This document shows, in pieces, positions 34,127 to 43,640 of a DNA stretch of 64,000 nt. Both the position numbers and the translations under genes were made by a program. Location: positions 868,001 to 932,000 of the forward strand of contig NZ_CP107853.1 of the NCBI RefSeq assembly GCF_036013525.1, in the 5' to 3' direction. The notes below the pieces were generated by a model. It searched no databases and was not told the origin of the DNA. It saw nothing but the letters and a program-made list of their open reading frames with translations. Positions within the stretch are counted from its first letter, which is position 1. The number at the start of each line of letters is the position of its first letter. Origin of the DNA: Nonomuraea sp. NBC_00507 (GTDB taxonomy: Bacteria > Actinomycetota > Actinomycetes > Streptosporangiales > Streptosporangiaceae).

Positions 34127-34256
34127 TGGCGGGACTCCGATCAAGTTCGTCGGGAAAGGAATGTCCGTCGCACTGGCGCTGGGGAACGCTTTGGCCGAGC
34201 GCATCTTCTGGCTGGGCTCGATCGGGAAGTGGCTGGGTGGTTCGGGGGTTAGCTGG

Positions 34257-34973
34257 TCAGCCTTGTGCTTGGGCGGCCATTCGGTTTGTCCACCACAGGC
34301 CGAAGGCGTCGAGGGTGATTCCGATCACCAGGCATGCGAAGCCGGGGAGGCTGCCGAGGAGGAAGGTGAGGGGGTGCATGTTCAGGGCCGCGGCCATGAG
34401 GAGGCCGAGGGCGGGAAGCGCGGCAAGCATTCTGGCCGTGGTGCGTGGTCCTGCCAGTTGTGCTGCGACGTCCTGGCGGTGAACCTGCGCTGTGCGTAAA
34501 GTGCTGGCGACGCGTTCGACCAAGGCTGCAAGGCCTGCGCCTACTGTGACGCTCACGTTCCAGCATGCTGCGAGTTGGCGCAGGCCCTCGCCTCCCTGTG
34601 GCGGGGCCGCGGCGGTCAGGGCAGTGGAGACGTCGCCGCCGTCTCTCGCCGCCGCGACGATCGGGCGCAGGGCCTCGGGGTCGGGGAAGTCCACTGCCGT
34701 TATGGCCCTGGTCAGCGCCTCTCCTGGGGTGCGGCCTGCGGACAGTTCCGCAGAGAGTGCCTGGCACAGTTCGATGGAGGCCAGTCGCCAGGCTTGAGCT
34801 CGGCGCGCGGGGCTTTGACGGGTGAATAGCCTTCGCAGGGACTGCCACTGGGGCTTCTGGTGGTGGCTTGCGGTCAGTCTGGCAAGGCGGGTTGTGGCGG
34901 TGGTCGGGCCTGTCCACAGCCACACTGCGCAGACTGTGGACAACGCGGTGGCTACCAGGGCGGTCTTTGTCAT
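34257..34973 (-). CDS. tadB: TadB-like inner-membrane platform protein
   Basis: A 238-residue F-domain protein. It has an N-terminal helix (about 5-22), a cytoplasmic F domain (about 65-170: SIELCQALSAELSAGRTPGEAL), and C-terminal helices (182-230). It is 21 bp downstream of tadA. Actinobacterial TadB proteins of this length are shortened compared with proteobacterial ones. Role: pilus assembly platform, by family. Confidence 0.88.
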   Translation of the reverse strand: MTKTALVATALSTVCAVWLWTGPTTATTRLARLTASHHQKPQWQSLRRLFTRQSPARRAQAWRLASIELCQALSAELSAGRTPGEALTRAITAVDFPDPEALRPIVAAARDGGDVSTALTAAAPPQGGEGLRQLAACWNVSVTVGAGLAALVERVASTLRTAQVHRQDVAAQLAGPRTTARMLAALPALGLLMAAALNMHPLTFLLGSLPGFACLVIGITLDAFGLWWTNRMAAQAQG

Positions 34974-34994
34974 CGCCGGCTTGCCTTCCTCTCA

Positions 34995-36197
34995 TCAGGA
35001 GTGGGTGTCCCGCTGTACGGCCTGGACGAGGGTGTCGTGGCCTGGGCCGATTCGGGAGTTGCCCTTCGTGTCGAAGGTCAGGGCGGGGAGTGACGCGACG
35101 AAGCCTGTTGACGTTCTGGAGAGCAGGCAGATTTCGGCGATGCGTCTTCGCCCGTCCGGGCGATCACGGGTCAGGTGGATGACGGCGTCGAGGGCCGCGG
35201 ACAGTTGGCTGTGTACGGCCTCCCTGCTCAAGCCGGCCGCACAACCCAGTGCCTCCAGGCGGGGCGGCACGTCCGCCGCCGTGTTCGCGTGCAGGGTGCC
35301 GCAGCCCCCTTCGTGGCCGGTATTGAGAGCGGCCAGCAGATCCACCACCTCGGCACCCCGCACCTCACCGACCACCAAACGGTCCGGGCGCATCCGCAAT
35401 GCCTGCCGTACCAGGTCACGCAGACCCACTCCGCCCGCGCCCTCCAGGTTCGCCGGGCGGGTCTCCAGGCGTACGACGTGCGGGTGAAGGGGGCGAAGCT
35501 CGGCCGAGTCCTCGACCAGGAGGAGCCGTTCGCCCGGGTCGGCCAGCGAGAGCATGGCCGACAGCAGCGTTGTCTTTCCTGTCCCAGTGCCGCCGGTGAC
35601 GAGGAAGGCCAGTCGGGCGGCCACCATCGCGGTCAGCACAGGGATGGCGGATGGAGCGATCATGCCTGCTGACACCAGGTCCGGCAGCGTGAACGTGCGG
35701 CGCGGCGGCAGGCGTAGCGACACGCAGGTGCCGCCGGGGGCGACGGGCGGGAGCACGGCGTGGAGACGTACGCCTCCGGCGAGCCTGGCGTCCACGTATG
35801 GGGAGGCGTCGTCCAGCCGTCTGCCTGCCGCGGCCGCAAGGCGCTGAGCCAGCCTGCGCACTGCCGGGTCGTCGGTGAAGGTGACCGAGGTGCGGTGCAG
35901 GCCGCTGCCGTCATCGATCCACACCTCCCGAGGGCCGTTGACCAGGACGTCTGTTACGTCGGGACGGGCCAGGAGCGGTTCCAGGGGGCCCGCGCCTATG
36001 AGGTCCGCGCAGAGGGCTCGGGCCACGGCGAGAATCTCCGCGTCGCCGTAAACGGCCTTCTCGGCTCTGAGTGCGACGGCGACCTGCGCGGCGCTGGGTT
36101 CGGCGCCCGTGCGGGCCAGGCGTACCCGGACGGCCTCCACCAGTTCTGGGGACACGGCGGATGTCGGTTTGGATGGGGTGGTCGGTTGCGGGGCCAC
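34995..36197 (-). CDS. tadA: TadA/CpaF secretion ATPase
   Basis: A 400-residue type II/IV secretion ATPase. It has an N-terminal helical domain and Walker A GGTGTGKTT near residue 200. The Asp box is ERLLLVEDSAELRP, the Walker B-like LVVGEVRGAE, and the His box GHEGGCGTLHANT. It powers pilus extension on the inner membrane with TadB and TadC. The family is known in actinobacteria as the helicase/secretion-neighbourhood ATPase. It follows ssd by 112 bp. Confidence 0.93.
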   Translation of the reverse strand: MAPQPTTPSKPTSAVSPELVEAVRVRLARTGAEPSAAQVAVALRAEKAVYGDAEILAVARALCADLIGAGPLEPLLARPDVTDVLVNGPREVWIDDGSGLHRTSVTFTDDPAVRRLAQRLAAAAGRRLDDASPYVDARLAGGVRLHAVLPPVAPGGTCVSLRLPPRRTFTLPDLVSAGMIAPSAIPVLTAMVAARLAFLVTGGTGTGKTTLLSAMLSLADPGERLLLVEDSAELRPLHPHVVRLETRPANLEGAGGVGLRDLVRQALRMRPDRLVVGEVRGAEVVDLLAALNTGHEGGCGTLHANTAADVPPRLEALGCAAGLSREAVHSQLSAALDAVIHLTRDRPDGRRRIAEICLLSRTSTGFVASLPALTFDTKGNSRIGPGHDTLVQAVQRDTHS

Positions 36198-36309
36198 CGA
36201 AGGGGTGGTCTTGGGCTTCAGAGTGCTCGCCTGCTTTCGGTGATTGCAAGGTGCAGGGCATATCGGGGCCGGGCATGGGGCCCGTCCCAGTGACCGGACG
36301 CAGGGCTCG

Positions 36310-37353
36310 TCACGGTGGCAGGACGTCGCGTAGCAGGGAGGCGCAGAGACCGCCTAGTACGGTGCGCGGGCCCAGTTTGGGTAGCTCGCCGCGGTTGAGG
36401 GTGGCGGTGAGTCTTGGCTGGTCGGGGAGGGTGCCGGCGCAGGGGATGCCGAGCGCGGCCACTGCCATGTCATCGTCCACGATGCCGGGGCGGAGGATCG
36501 CTCGCAGGTCGGAGGTGTGCTTGCGGGCCTCGCACAGGACCTGGACCGCGGAGAGGATTCCGCGTACGTCGGCCGCCGCCACGACGAGGGTGGCGTTCGC
36601 TCTGGTGAGGGCCTCGATGGCGGCCGGGTCGAGATGGCGTGGGAGGTCTACGATCACCAAGTCGAAGCCTCTCTGGCCGGCCTCGAGGACAGAGCGCATG
36701 GCCTGGGCCGGGATTTCGGCCACCTCACCCCGATGGAAGGCCAGGACCGCCAGGTCGCCGAACGACGGCAACGCCGCCTGCAGGGCCGCGCAGCTGATCC
36801 GGCCCTCCCTGGCTACGAGGTCTCCCCAGCGGGCACCTGACGCCTCCTCGTGGCCAAGCAGCGCGTCTATGCCGCCGCCCAGAGGGTCGGCGTCCACGAG
36901 GAGCGTGCGGAGGCGGCCGCTGCCGGAAGCGTGGAGGGCCAGGCAGGCTGATAGGACGCTCGCGCCAACTCCGCCGCGGCCGCCGGTCACGCAGATCACC
37001 GCTCCGGAGCGCGGGTCTGGCTCGATGGCGTCTGCCAGCCGCTCCACCAGGTGGCGTTCGTCAGCGGGGAGGCTCACGACGGCTTGGGCGCCCACGGCGA
37101 CGCATTTTCGCCAGGTGTCCGGGTCCTCGAGGTCACGGGTGACGAGGAGGACTTGATCGCGGGCGGGAGGTGATGACGCGGCCACGGCCTCTGCCTGGTC
37201 GGCGCCCACTGCTATGAGTGGGGCGAGATTCCAGTACGGGCGGGCGTGGGCTGGGACGTGGGCCACGTCGAGTTGTGCGCCGGCTGCGGCTGCGATCCGG
37301 ACCAGGTCGTCCAGCAGGGCGTGGTCGTCGGTGATGACCAAGGGTCGGTGCAT
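36310..37353 (-). CDS. ssd: Ssd/CpaE-like MinD-family ATPase (TadZ)
   Basis: A 347-residue protein. A receiver-like N-terminal domain (1-125) lacks the phospho-Asp context. A deviant Walker ATPase domain follows: CVTGGRGGVGAS near 145, then VDADPLGGGID and a C-terminal segment typical of CpaE homologues. Its mycobacterial orthologue Ssd affects septum formation. In Tad loci the protein positions the pilus machine at the pole. ATG at 37353 has GGGAGG 5 bases upstream and is the first gene of the operon; the long upstream frame is proline-rich shadow. Confidence 0.9.
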   Translation of the reverse strand: MHRPLVITDDHALLDDLVRIAAAAGAQLDVAHVPAHARPYWNLAPLIAVGADQAEAVAASSPPARDQVLLVTRDLEDPDTWRKCVAVGAQAVVSLPADERHLVERLADAIEPDPRSGAVICVTGGRGGVGASVLSACLALHASGSGRLRTLLVDADPLGGGIDALLGHEEASGARWGDLVAREGRISCAALQAALPSFGDLAVLAFHRGEVAEIPAQAMRSVLEAGQRGFDLVIVDLPRHLDPAAIEALTRANATLVVAAADVRGILSAVQVLCEARKHTSDLRAILRPGIVDDDMAVAALGIPCAGTLPDQPRLTATLNRGELPKLGPRTVLGGLCASLLRDVLPP

Positions 37354-37790
37354 GTCGGCCTCCCGTTTGATGGGAGGGACATCTTGTTGCAGGTGGTGGC
37401 GGTGGCGAGGGGCCGAACGCGGTTCTGGGGATAGAGCGAGGTCGGTGGTGGGGTTCCTGTGGATAACTGCTGGATGACTATTGGTGACCCCGCTGCCGCT
37501 GGAAGGACCGTGAGGACCGAGCGCGCCTCCGCGTGAAACACCACTGGAGGTGGAAGAGCTCGGTGGCGCCGTCGGAGCTGCGGGAAGTGCCGTGAGGGCC
37601 GCGGAAAGCCCAGGGGGGCGGCAGGCAGATGCCATGGAGTGTGGGAAGAGCCAGGACGTCGCATCCACATGGCTTGGAGGGCCGGGCGGCGACCGCGGGC
37701 CGCGGGAAGAGCCGGGGCGGCGGGTCCGGATGTGAGAAGAGCCGGGCGGCGGGTCCGGGCGGTCGTAAGGGGACACAGGCCGGAAAAGGG

Positions 37791-37823
37791 GCGACCCCCG
37801 CCGGGGGGGAGAGCGGGGGTCGC
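37791..37823. terminator. GC-rich hairpin in the Tad upstream region
   Basis: Arms GCGACCCCCGC (37791-37801) and GCGGGGGTCGC (37813-37823) are perfect over 11 bp. A second weaker hairpin follows directly, and the pair could block read-through in either direction. Confidence 0.5.
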
Positions 37824-38324
37824 CTGACCGGTCCGGCTCCGGGGGGGTAGAGCCGGTCCCGTTTCAGAAGAAAGCTTTCATCACTTCACCAGAGCCTGGC
37901 AAGGGACTGGCAAACCTATCCCGTGCAAGGTCGCTCCAGTTTCGAGGCGATACCCCCGTATGCTGCCCGATCGGATCGAGTTTCGTCGAGGAGCAATCTC
38001 GCATTTTCGCCAAGTTTTTTCGCCGCCCGATAACGATCGCATAAAGGCGATCACGGAGAGTGATCATCACGGCTTGGTAACCAGGTTGGCGGGCCCGAGA
38101 GCGCCCGCGCCCACCTGGGCTCCGCTCCACGACCGGGTAAAGGTCTTGGTCCGAGGGGTTCCCATCAGGGCGAATCCGTCGTAGAAAGGATTTACGGACC
38201 ACTTGTCCGGGTGCATCCACCGGGCACCCACGCGCGACCAGCCGCGGGAGGCGCGTCGTGACGGGCTTGACCCGCTCCGACGAATACAGGTGCACGCTTG
38301 GTAACCCGGCGTGATGCACCGGCA

Positions 38325-38352
38325 GACGGCGTCTCTTGACTGAGACGCCGTC
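38325..38352 (-). terminator. Terminator of the Fic-like gene
   Basis: Perfect 11-bp arms GACGGCGTCTC and GAGACGCCGTC with a 6-base loop, 21 bp after the stop at 38374. Confidence 0.7.
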
Positions 38353-38373
38353 AGCTATGTCAGCCTCTCCGGC

Positions 38374-39153
38374 TCAGCCTCTTTGCATGGCTTCGCAGAT
38401 GGCGGTCGTCTCGCGCACCCCGAGGCTTACCGCGGAGGCACACTGCTGTATCCACTGGCCGACGCCCTCCGGCGTGCCGCTCAGGTACGCTCGCAGCCCG
38501 GCCGCATACGGCAGCTCCAGATGCCCCACCTCCACGGCCACCAGGGACTTCGGGTCCAGCCCGTACTCGACCAGGGTCAGCCGCTCGGCCGAACGCGCGA
38601 TCACCCCGTCCGCCGAGCCGAACGGCCGCATCACGGCCAGTTCGGCGTGCACCACGGCGGCCAGCACGATCGCGGGCGCCTTCGTAGGACGTTCCAGCAG
38701 GTCCATCAGGCCGTCCATGCGGGCCGCGGCCTCCTTGGCCTCCGGCGCCGGGCCCAGCTCCAGCGGGTCAGGGGCCTCGTCCTCCGTACGGGGACGGCCC
38801 AGCGCGGCCTGCGGCACGAGGCCGGCCGCCGCCACCGTGTGCAGGCGGGCCAGCACTTGGCGCGGCGCCTTGCGCCAGGTCGGGCCCAGGCGGCCCATCT
38901 CGGCCGACGCCCGTAGCGCCCCCTGGACGAGCGGGTCGTGGATCTCGTCCCTGCGCAGGGCGTCGAGCGGCACGTCGACGCCTTCGACGGCGGCCGACGC
39001 ACGCGCTCCGCGCAAGGACGACTCCGCGGACACGGCGGGGCTCGCCCGGCGCAGCACGCGGTGGCGGTAGAGCCTGTCGACGGCCTCGCGAGCCTCGTCC
39101 ACCGCCTCCGGCACGCCGGGGAACCGCGCGATGACGGCCAATGGGTCACTCAC
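38374..39153 (-). CDS. Fic-like protein with degenerate active site
   Basis: A 259-residue helical protein often called an oxidoreductase in related genomes. It has an N-terminal segment like Fic_N (SSLRGARASAAVEG, about 45-60) and a central helix ending in RPFGSADGVIAR (about 180). This sits where Fic AMP-transferases have HPFxxGNGR. The catalytic His is Arg and the GNGR part is lost, so nucleotide transfer is unlikely. GTG at 39153 was chosen from the start of family similarity. A neighbour of ssd and acs in other actinobacteria too, by my recollection. Confidence 0.7.
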   Translation of the reverse strand: MSDPLAVIARFPGVPEAVDEAREAVDRLYRHRVLRRASPAVSAESSLRGARASAAVEGVDVPLDALRRDEIHDPLVQGALRASAEMGRLGPTWRKAPRQVLARLHTVAAAGLVPQAALGRPRTEDEAPDPLELGPAPEAKEAAARMDGLMDLLERPTKAPAIVLAAVVHAELAVMRPFGSADGVIARSAERLTLVEYGLDPKSLVAVEVGHLELPYAAGLRAYLSGTPEGVGQWIQQCASAVSLGVRETTAICEAMQRG

Positions 39154-39615
39154 GGAAACCGACCTTACCCGTGAGTACGGTCTGCTCCTCCAAGGCCCGC
39201 TCAAAGCCGCTCGAGGACGGGCCGCAACCCCCGGGCGCGCCACCGCCGTACCGCACAAGCCCCACCGCACGAGCACAAGTCGCATCACACAAGCCCCACC
39301 ACACAAGTCGCATCGTCACAAGCCGTACCGCACAACTGGTAGGGACCGGGCGGAAAGTCATGGGAAAGGACGACCGGACCGGCCGATGCAAACAACAGCC
39401 GCCCCAAGGGACCTATAAACCCGAGCCAACCCCGCCCGATATTCTCCTGATTTCAAGATGACAACATTTCAATAGCATTTGTTATGAGACCTGATAAGCG
39501 TCGCCCCCATCCCCGGACCCACGGTACAGACCTGTCTAGACCTCTTGTGTATGGACACTGTGACCTGGTGAAGTGGGACACGACCTATCCAACCTGGCCA
39601 TAGAAGGAGCACGAG
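39154..39615. other. Intergenic region upstream of acs with short direct repeats
   Basis: About 460 bp. From about 39250 to 39335 it holds degenerate 25-35-bp direct repeats of the form CACAAGCCCCACC and CACAAGTCGCAT. After 39410 it becomes AT-richer (39420-39500), which should include the acs promoter. No gene. Confidence 0.55.
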
Positions 39616-41589
39616 GTGGCCCCGGAGACCCCTGGCACCGAACCTCAGGCGCTGTCCAACCTGCTGCAGGAGAACCGCCGGTTCGCACCTCCGGCTGACC
39701 TGGCGGCGGCCGCGAACGTGACCGCAACCGCTTATGACGAGGCCTCCGCGGACCGTCTCGCCTTCTGGGAGCGTGCGGCCGAGCGGCTGAGCTGGGCCAA
39801 ACGGTGGGACAGGACCCTTGAATGGAACGCCCCCTTCGCCAAGTGGTTCATCGGCGGCGAGCTCAACGTCGCCTACAACTGCGTCGACCGCCACGTCGAG
39901 GAGGGCCGCGGCGACAAGGTCGCCTATTTCTGGGAGGGCGAGCCTGACGGCGACACCCGCACCCTCACCTACAACGACCTGAAGACCGAGGTCAGCAAGG
40001 CCGCCAACGCCCTTCAAGAGCTGGGCGTCGGCAAGGGCGACCGCGTCGCGATCTACATGCCGATGATCCCGGAGCTGCCGATCGCGATGCTGGCCTGCGC
40101 CCGCATCGGCGCGGTCCACTCGGTGGTCTTCGGCGGGTTCTCGGCGAGCGCGCTGAAGAGCCGCATCGACGACGCCGACGCCAAGCTGGTGATCACGGCC
40201 GACGGCGGCTACCGCAGGGGCAATCCGAGCGCGCTCAAGCCGACGGTGGACGAGGCCGTCGCAGAGTGCCCACAGGTGGAGCACGTCCTCGTCGTACGAC
40301 GCACCGGCCAGGACGTCCCCACGAACGGCAAGGACGTGTGGTGGCACGACCTGGTGGAGCGCCAGAGCGACCAGCACACCCCCGAGCCCCACGACGCCGA
40401 GGACCCGCTGTACATCCTCTACACCAGCGGCACCACCGGTAAGCCCAAGGGCATCCTGCACACCACCGGCGGCTACCTGACCCAGACGGCCTGGACGCAC
40501 CACGCGGTCTTCGACCTCAAGCCGGAGACCGACATCTACTGGTGCACGGCGGACATCGGATGGGTGACCGGCCACTCCTACATCGTGTACGGCCCCCTCG
40601 CCAACGGCGCCACCAGCGTCATCTACGAGGGCACCCCGGACACCCCGCACCGCGGCCGGTTCTGGGAGATCGTCCAGAAGTACAAGATCACGATCCTGTA
40701 CACCGCGCCCACGGCGATCCGGACGTTCATGAAGTGGGGTGACGACATCCCCGCCAAGTACGACATGTCCAGCCTGCGCATCCTGGGCTCCGTCGGCGAG
40801 CCGATCAACCCCGAGGCGTACGTCTGGTACCGCGAGCACATCGGCGGCAGCCGCTGCCCGGTCGTGGACACCTGGTGGCAGACGGAGACCGGCGCCATCA
40901 TGATCAGCCCGCTGCCCGGCGTGACCGCCGGCAAGCCTGGCGCCGCGATGCGCCCGCTCCCCGGCATCACCGCGGACGTGGTCGACGACCAGGGCAACAG
41001 CGTTCCCGACGGCGGGGGCGGCTTCCTCGTGGTCAGGGAGCCGTGGCCGTCGATGCTCCGCACGATCTGGGGCGACGACCAGCGTTACATCGAGACCTAC
41101 TGGAGCAGGTTCGAGGGGATGTACTTCCCCGGCGACGGCGCCAAGAAGGACGAGGACGGCGACCTGTGGCTGCTCGGCCGCGTGGACGACGTCATGCTGG
41201 TCTCCGGCCACAACATCTCCACCACCGAGGTGGAGAGCGCGCTGGTCAGCCACCCGAAGGTGGCCGAGGCGGCCGTGGTGGGAGCGACCGACCCGGTGAC
41301 CGGGCAGGCCATCGTGTCGTTCGTGATCCTGCGCGGAAGCGCTGAGGAGAGCGACGACATCGCCGCCGACCTGCGCAACCACGTGGCCAAGACGCTCGGC
41401 CCGATCGCCAAGCCGCGCCAGATCCTGGTGGTGCCCGAGCTGCCCAAGACCCGCTCCGGCAAGATCATGCGCCGCCTCCTGCGTGACGTGGCGGAGAACC
41501 GCAGCGTCGGTGACGTCACCACCCTGGCCGACAGCACGGTGATGAACCTGATCTCGGAGAAGCTCCCTTCGGCGAAGTCCGAAGACTGA
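39616..41589 (+). CDS. acs: Acetyl-CoA synthetase
   Basis: A 657-residue AMP-forming enzyme that activates acetate. It carries the ATP-binding loop [11 protein letters not shown] (near 275), the DTWWQTETG motif, and the C-terminal [11 protein letters not shown], where the Lys is the known acetylation site that switches off activity. The GTG at 39616 follows AAGGAG by 7 bases. Length is normal for Acs. Orthologue of Rv3667. In actinomycetes acs is often controlled by Crp or nitrogen regulators, but no site is clear here. Confidence 0.96.
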   Translation: MAPETPGTEPQALSNLLQENRRFAPPADLAAAANVTATAYDEASADRLAFWERAAERLSWAKRWDRTLEWNAPFAKWFIGGELNVAYNCVDRHVEEGRGDKVAYFWEGEPDGDTRTLTYNDLKTEVSKAANALQELGVGKGDRVAIYMPMIPELPIAMLACARIGAVHSVVFGGFSASALKSRIDDADAKLVITADGGYRRGNPSALKPTVDEAVAECPQVEHVLVVRRTGQDVPTNGKDVWWHDLVERQSDQHTPEPHDAEDPLYILYTSGTTGKPKGILHTTGGYLTQTAWTHHAVFDLKPETDIYWCTADIGWVTGHSYIVYGPLANGATSVIYEGTPDTPHRGRFWEIVQKYKITILYTAPTAIRTFMKWGDDIPAKYDMSSLRILGSVGEPINPEAYVWYREHIGGSRCPVVDTWWQTETGAIMISPLPGVTAGKPGAAMRPLPGITADVVDDQGNSVPDGGGGFLVVREPWPSMLRTIWGDDQRYIETYWSRFEGMYFPGDGAKKDEDGDLWLLGRVDDVMLVSGHNISTTEVESALVSHPKVAEAAVVGATDPVTGQAIVSFVILRGSAEESDDIAADLRNHVAKTLGPIAKPRQILVVPELPKTRSGKIMRRLLRDVAENRSVGDVTTLADSTVMNLISEKLPSAKSED

Positions 41590-41597
41590 CACCACCT

Positions 41598-41647
41598 CCA
41601 CGAGAAGGCGCATGTCCCGAAAAATCGGGACATGCGCCTTCTCGTGG
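41598..41647 (+). terminator. Perfect 23-bp hairpin terminator after acs
   Basis: Arms 41598-41620 and 41625-41647 are fully complementary with an AAAA loop, 8 bp after the acs stop. No T-tract; it is symmetric, so it may act in both directions. Confidence 0.85.
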
Positions 41648-41852
41648 GCGTCCCCTTCCGCCCGCTGAACGGCGGGGGCGGAACCGATCGCCTTCTGCCT
41701 GGGCGTTATCTTCTCCGATCGGGTAGATCTGGGAGTCGAAGGGGCTCCACTGCCGGGACATCGCGGCGATAAGCAGCACGTTCGGCTACGCGAGCGTCGC
41801 AATGCGCTGGATGATGATTGACACGGCCACCAGGCCTCGATAGGAGACGTTC

Positions 41853-42290
41853 ATGCCGCAGACTCCCGAGGAAGAATCCCTGGGCTCCCTGGTCGCCCAG
41901 GCGAGCAGTCACATCTCGGACCTGGTCCGCTCGGAGATCGAGCTGGCCAAGGCCGAGTTCAGGTTCGACGCCAAGCGGGTCGGCACGGCCGGGGGCCTGT
42001 TCGCCGCGGCCGCGTTCATGGCGCATCTGTGCCTGATCCTGGCCTCGTTCGCCATCGCCTACGCGCTGGCCCAGTGGATGCCCAACTGGCTCGCCTTCCT
42101 CATCGTGACCGTGTTCTACCTGGTGGTCGCGGGTCTGCTGGTGTTCATCGGCGTGCGGCGGCTCAAGGGTCTGGCCGGGATGAAGCGCACCGCCAGGTCG
42201 ATCAAGGGGCTGAAGGAGATCGCGAGTCCCGACGAACATCTGCCCGCCCCACGTCCCGATCGCGAGCCGGTGACCCGCGATGGCGCCTGA
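41853..42290 (+). CDS. Rv3669-like membrane protein (phage holin superfamily III)
   Basis: A 145-residue protein. An amphipathic N-terminal helix (10-40) is followed by two membrane helices (about 46-71 and 79-101) and a charged tail. This is the actinobacterial family labelled putative holin superfamily III; members are chromosomal core genes and not phage lysis genes. Its tail overlaps the hydrolase gene by 11 bases. It starts an operon with the next two genes. Confidence 0.85.
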   Translation: MPQTPEEESLGSLVAQASSHISDLVRSEIELAKAEFRFDAKRVGTAGGLFAAAAFMAHLCLILASFAIAYALAQWMPNWLAFLIVTVFYLVVAGLLVFIGVRRLKGLAGMKRTARSIKGLKEIASPDEHLPAPRPDREPVTRDGA

Positions 42291-43200
42291 CGAGTCGGTC
42301 GTCCAGATCGAGGGGCCGTGGACGCACCGCGCGGTCCACGCCGGCGGCACGCGTTTCCACGTCGTCGAGGCCGGCGAGGGACCGCTGGTGCTGCTGCTGC
42401 ACGGGTTCCCGCAGTTCTGGTGGACCTGGCGACACCAGCTGGCCTCGCTGGCGCGGGCCGGATACCGGGCGGTCGCGGCCGACCTGCGCGGTTACGGCGG
42501 CAGCGACAAGCCGCCGCGCGGCTACGACCTGCCCACGCTGGCCGCCGACGCGGCCGGCCTGATCCGCGCGCTGGGCGAGACCGGAGCGATCGTGGTCGGG
42601 CACGACTGGGGCGGGCTGCTGGCCTGGACGATGGCCGTACGCGAGCCCAAGAGCGTGCGGCGGCTGGTCATCGTGTCCGCGCCGCATCCGCTGCGGCTGC
42701 GCAGCGCGCTGCTCACCGACCCGTTCGGCCAGCTCAAGGCCAGCGCCCAGGCGCTGGGCTTCCAGCTGCCGCTGCTGCCCGAGCACCGGCTGAGGCGCCG
42801 CGAAGGGGCGCTGGTCGGCCGGTTCCTCGACGAGTGGTCGCGGCCCGGCTGGCCGGAGCCCGAGGACGCGCGCACCTACCGCGAGGCGTTCAGGATCCCG
42901 GCCGTGGCGCACTGCGCGCTGGAATACCACCGCTGGTTCGGCCGCTCCCAGCTGCGTCCTGACGGCCGCCGCTACGCCCGCGTCATGCGCACCGAGGTCG
43001 AGGCCCCCACGTTGCATCTGCACGGCGCGCTCGACCCGCGGGTCCTGCCGCGTACGGCCCAGGGCTCGAGCCGCTACGTGGCGGCCCCGTACCGGTGGCG
43101 GCTGCTCGAAGGAGCGGGCCACTTCCCCCATGAGGAGATCCCTGACGTGTTCGACACCGAGCTGCTCGGCTGGCTGGCCGACCCGGAGCCCGACCGATGA
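42280..43200 (+). CDS. Alpha/beta hydrolase, epoxide hydrolase-like (EphE type)
   Basis: A 306-residue alpha/beta hydrolase. It has oxyanion HGFP (41-44), nucleophile D109 in VGHDWGG, and the final His in GAGHFPHEE (about 285). An Asp nucleophile is the mark of epoxide hydrolases and haloalkane dehalogenases. The cap-domain Tyr pair was not assigned, so the substrate is open. Orthologous position to Rv3670 (ephE). Overlaps both neighbours (11 and 4 bases). Confidence 0.88.
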   Translation: MAPDESVVQIEGPWTHRAVHAGGTRFHVVEAGEGPLVLLLHGFPQFWWTWRHQLASLARAGYRAVAADLRGYGGSDKPPRGYDLPTLAADAAGLIRALGETGAIVVGHDWGGLLAWTMAVREPKSVRRLVIVSAPHPLRLRSALLTDPFGQLKASAQALGFQLPLLPEHRLRRREGALVGRFLDEWSRPGWPEPEDARTYREAFRIPAVAHCALEYHRWFGRSQLRPDGRRYARVMRTEVEAPTLHLHGALDPRVLPRTAQGSSRYVAAPYRWRLLEGAGHFPHEEIPDVFDTELLGWLADPEPDR

Positions 43201-43640
43201 GAGACCGCGACCCCGAGGGCCGGCCGCGCCAGGGCAGGCCGCGCGACGCGTTCGGCAGGCCGCTCCCCTACGGCTCGCCCGGCGTGCCCAGGGTTCCCGA
43301 CGACTACGCGCCCACGACCGAGCAGGCCCTGGCCGACGGCCGCAGGTTCCTGAGCGAGGGAATGCCGTTCAACGCGCACGAGGTGTTCGAGGGCCGCTGG
43401 AAATGCGCCCCCGACGACGAGCGTGATCTGTGGCAGGGCCTGGCGCAGATCTGCGTCGGGCTGACGCACCTGCAGCGCGGCAACGGGCCCGGCGCGGTGA
43501 CGCTCTTCAGCCGGGGCGCGGCCAAGGCGCAGGCGTACGGGGGCGTGTACGACGCGGTCGGCAAGGCCGCCTCCCACCTGAGCCATGACAGCGACCCTGC
43601 CGAAGCGATCGCCTTGATCCTGGAGAAACTCCCCGGCTAA
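43197..43640 (+). CDS. DUF309 protein
   Basis: A 147-residue protein. A basic disordered N-terminus (1-45) precedes the DUF309 helical core: FLSEGMPFNAHEVFEGRWK, then LWQGLAQICVGLTHLQRGN. The conserved HEVFE and QG motifs suggest a metal or substrate site, but the function is unknown. ATG overlaps the hydrolase stop (ATGA). It converges on the TetR gene with a 4-bp overlap. Confidence 0.88.
   Translation: MRDRDPEGRPRQGRPRDAFGRPLPYGSPGVPRVPDDYAPTTEQALADGRRFLSEGMPFNAHEVFEGRWKCAPDDERDLWQGLAQICVGLTHLQRGNGPGAVTLFSRGAAKAQAYGGVYDAVGKAASHLSHDSDPAEAIALILEKLPG

Larger units (their letters stand above)
37354..38373. other. 1-kb gene-free region upstream of the Tad operon
   Basis: No supportable gene; frames such as the one on the minus strand at 37864-38319 lack family features and a ribosome-binding site. 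It holds degenerate Gly/Arg-type GC-rich repeats (37640-37760), hairpins at 37791-37823 and around 37834-37857, and the terminator at 38325-38352. The Tad promoter should be within the 150 bp upstream of 37353. Confidence 0.5.

Noticed and set aside
37864..38319. Minus-strand frame of 151 codons upstream of the Tad operon
   Set aside because: No ribosome-binding site, poor GC3 bias, no recognisable family; more likely chance in an AT-richer spacer.
39469..41802. Minus-strand frame of 777 codons opposite acs
   Set aside because: Antisense of a clearly recognised acetyl-CoA synthetase; residues show the His/Asp/Val/Gly pattern of reverse codons and no family.
41853..42290. Holin gene as sign of a prophage
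   Set aside because: The family name is misleading: this is a conserved chromosomal actinobacterial gene between acs and an epoxide hydrolase, with no other phage gene nearby.
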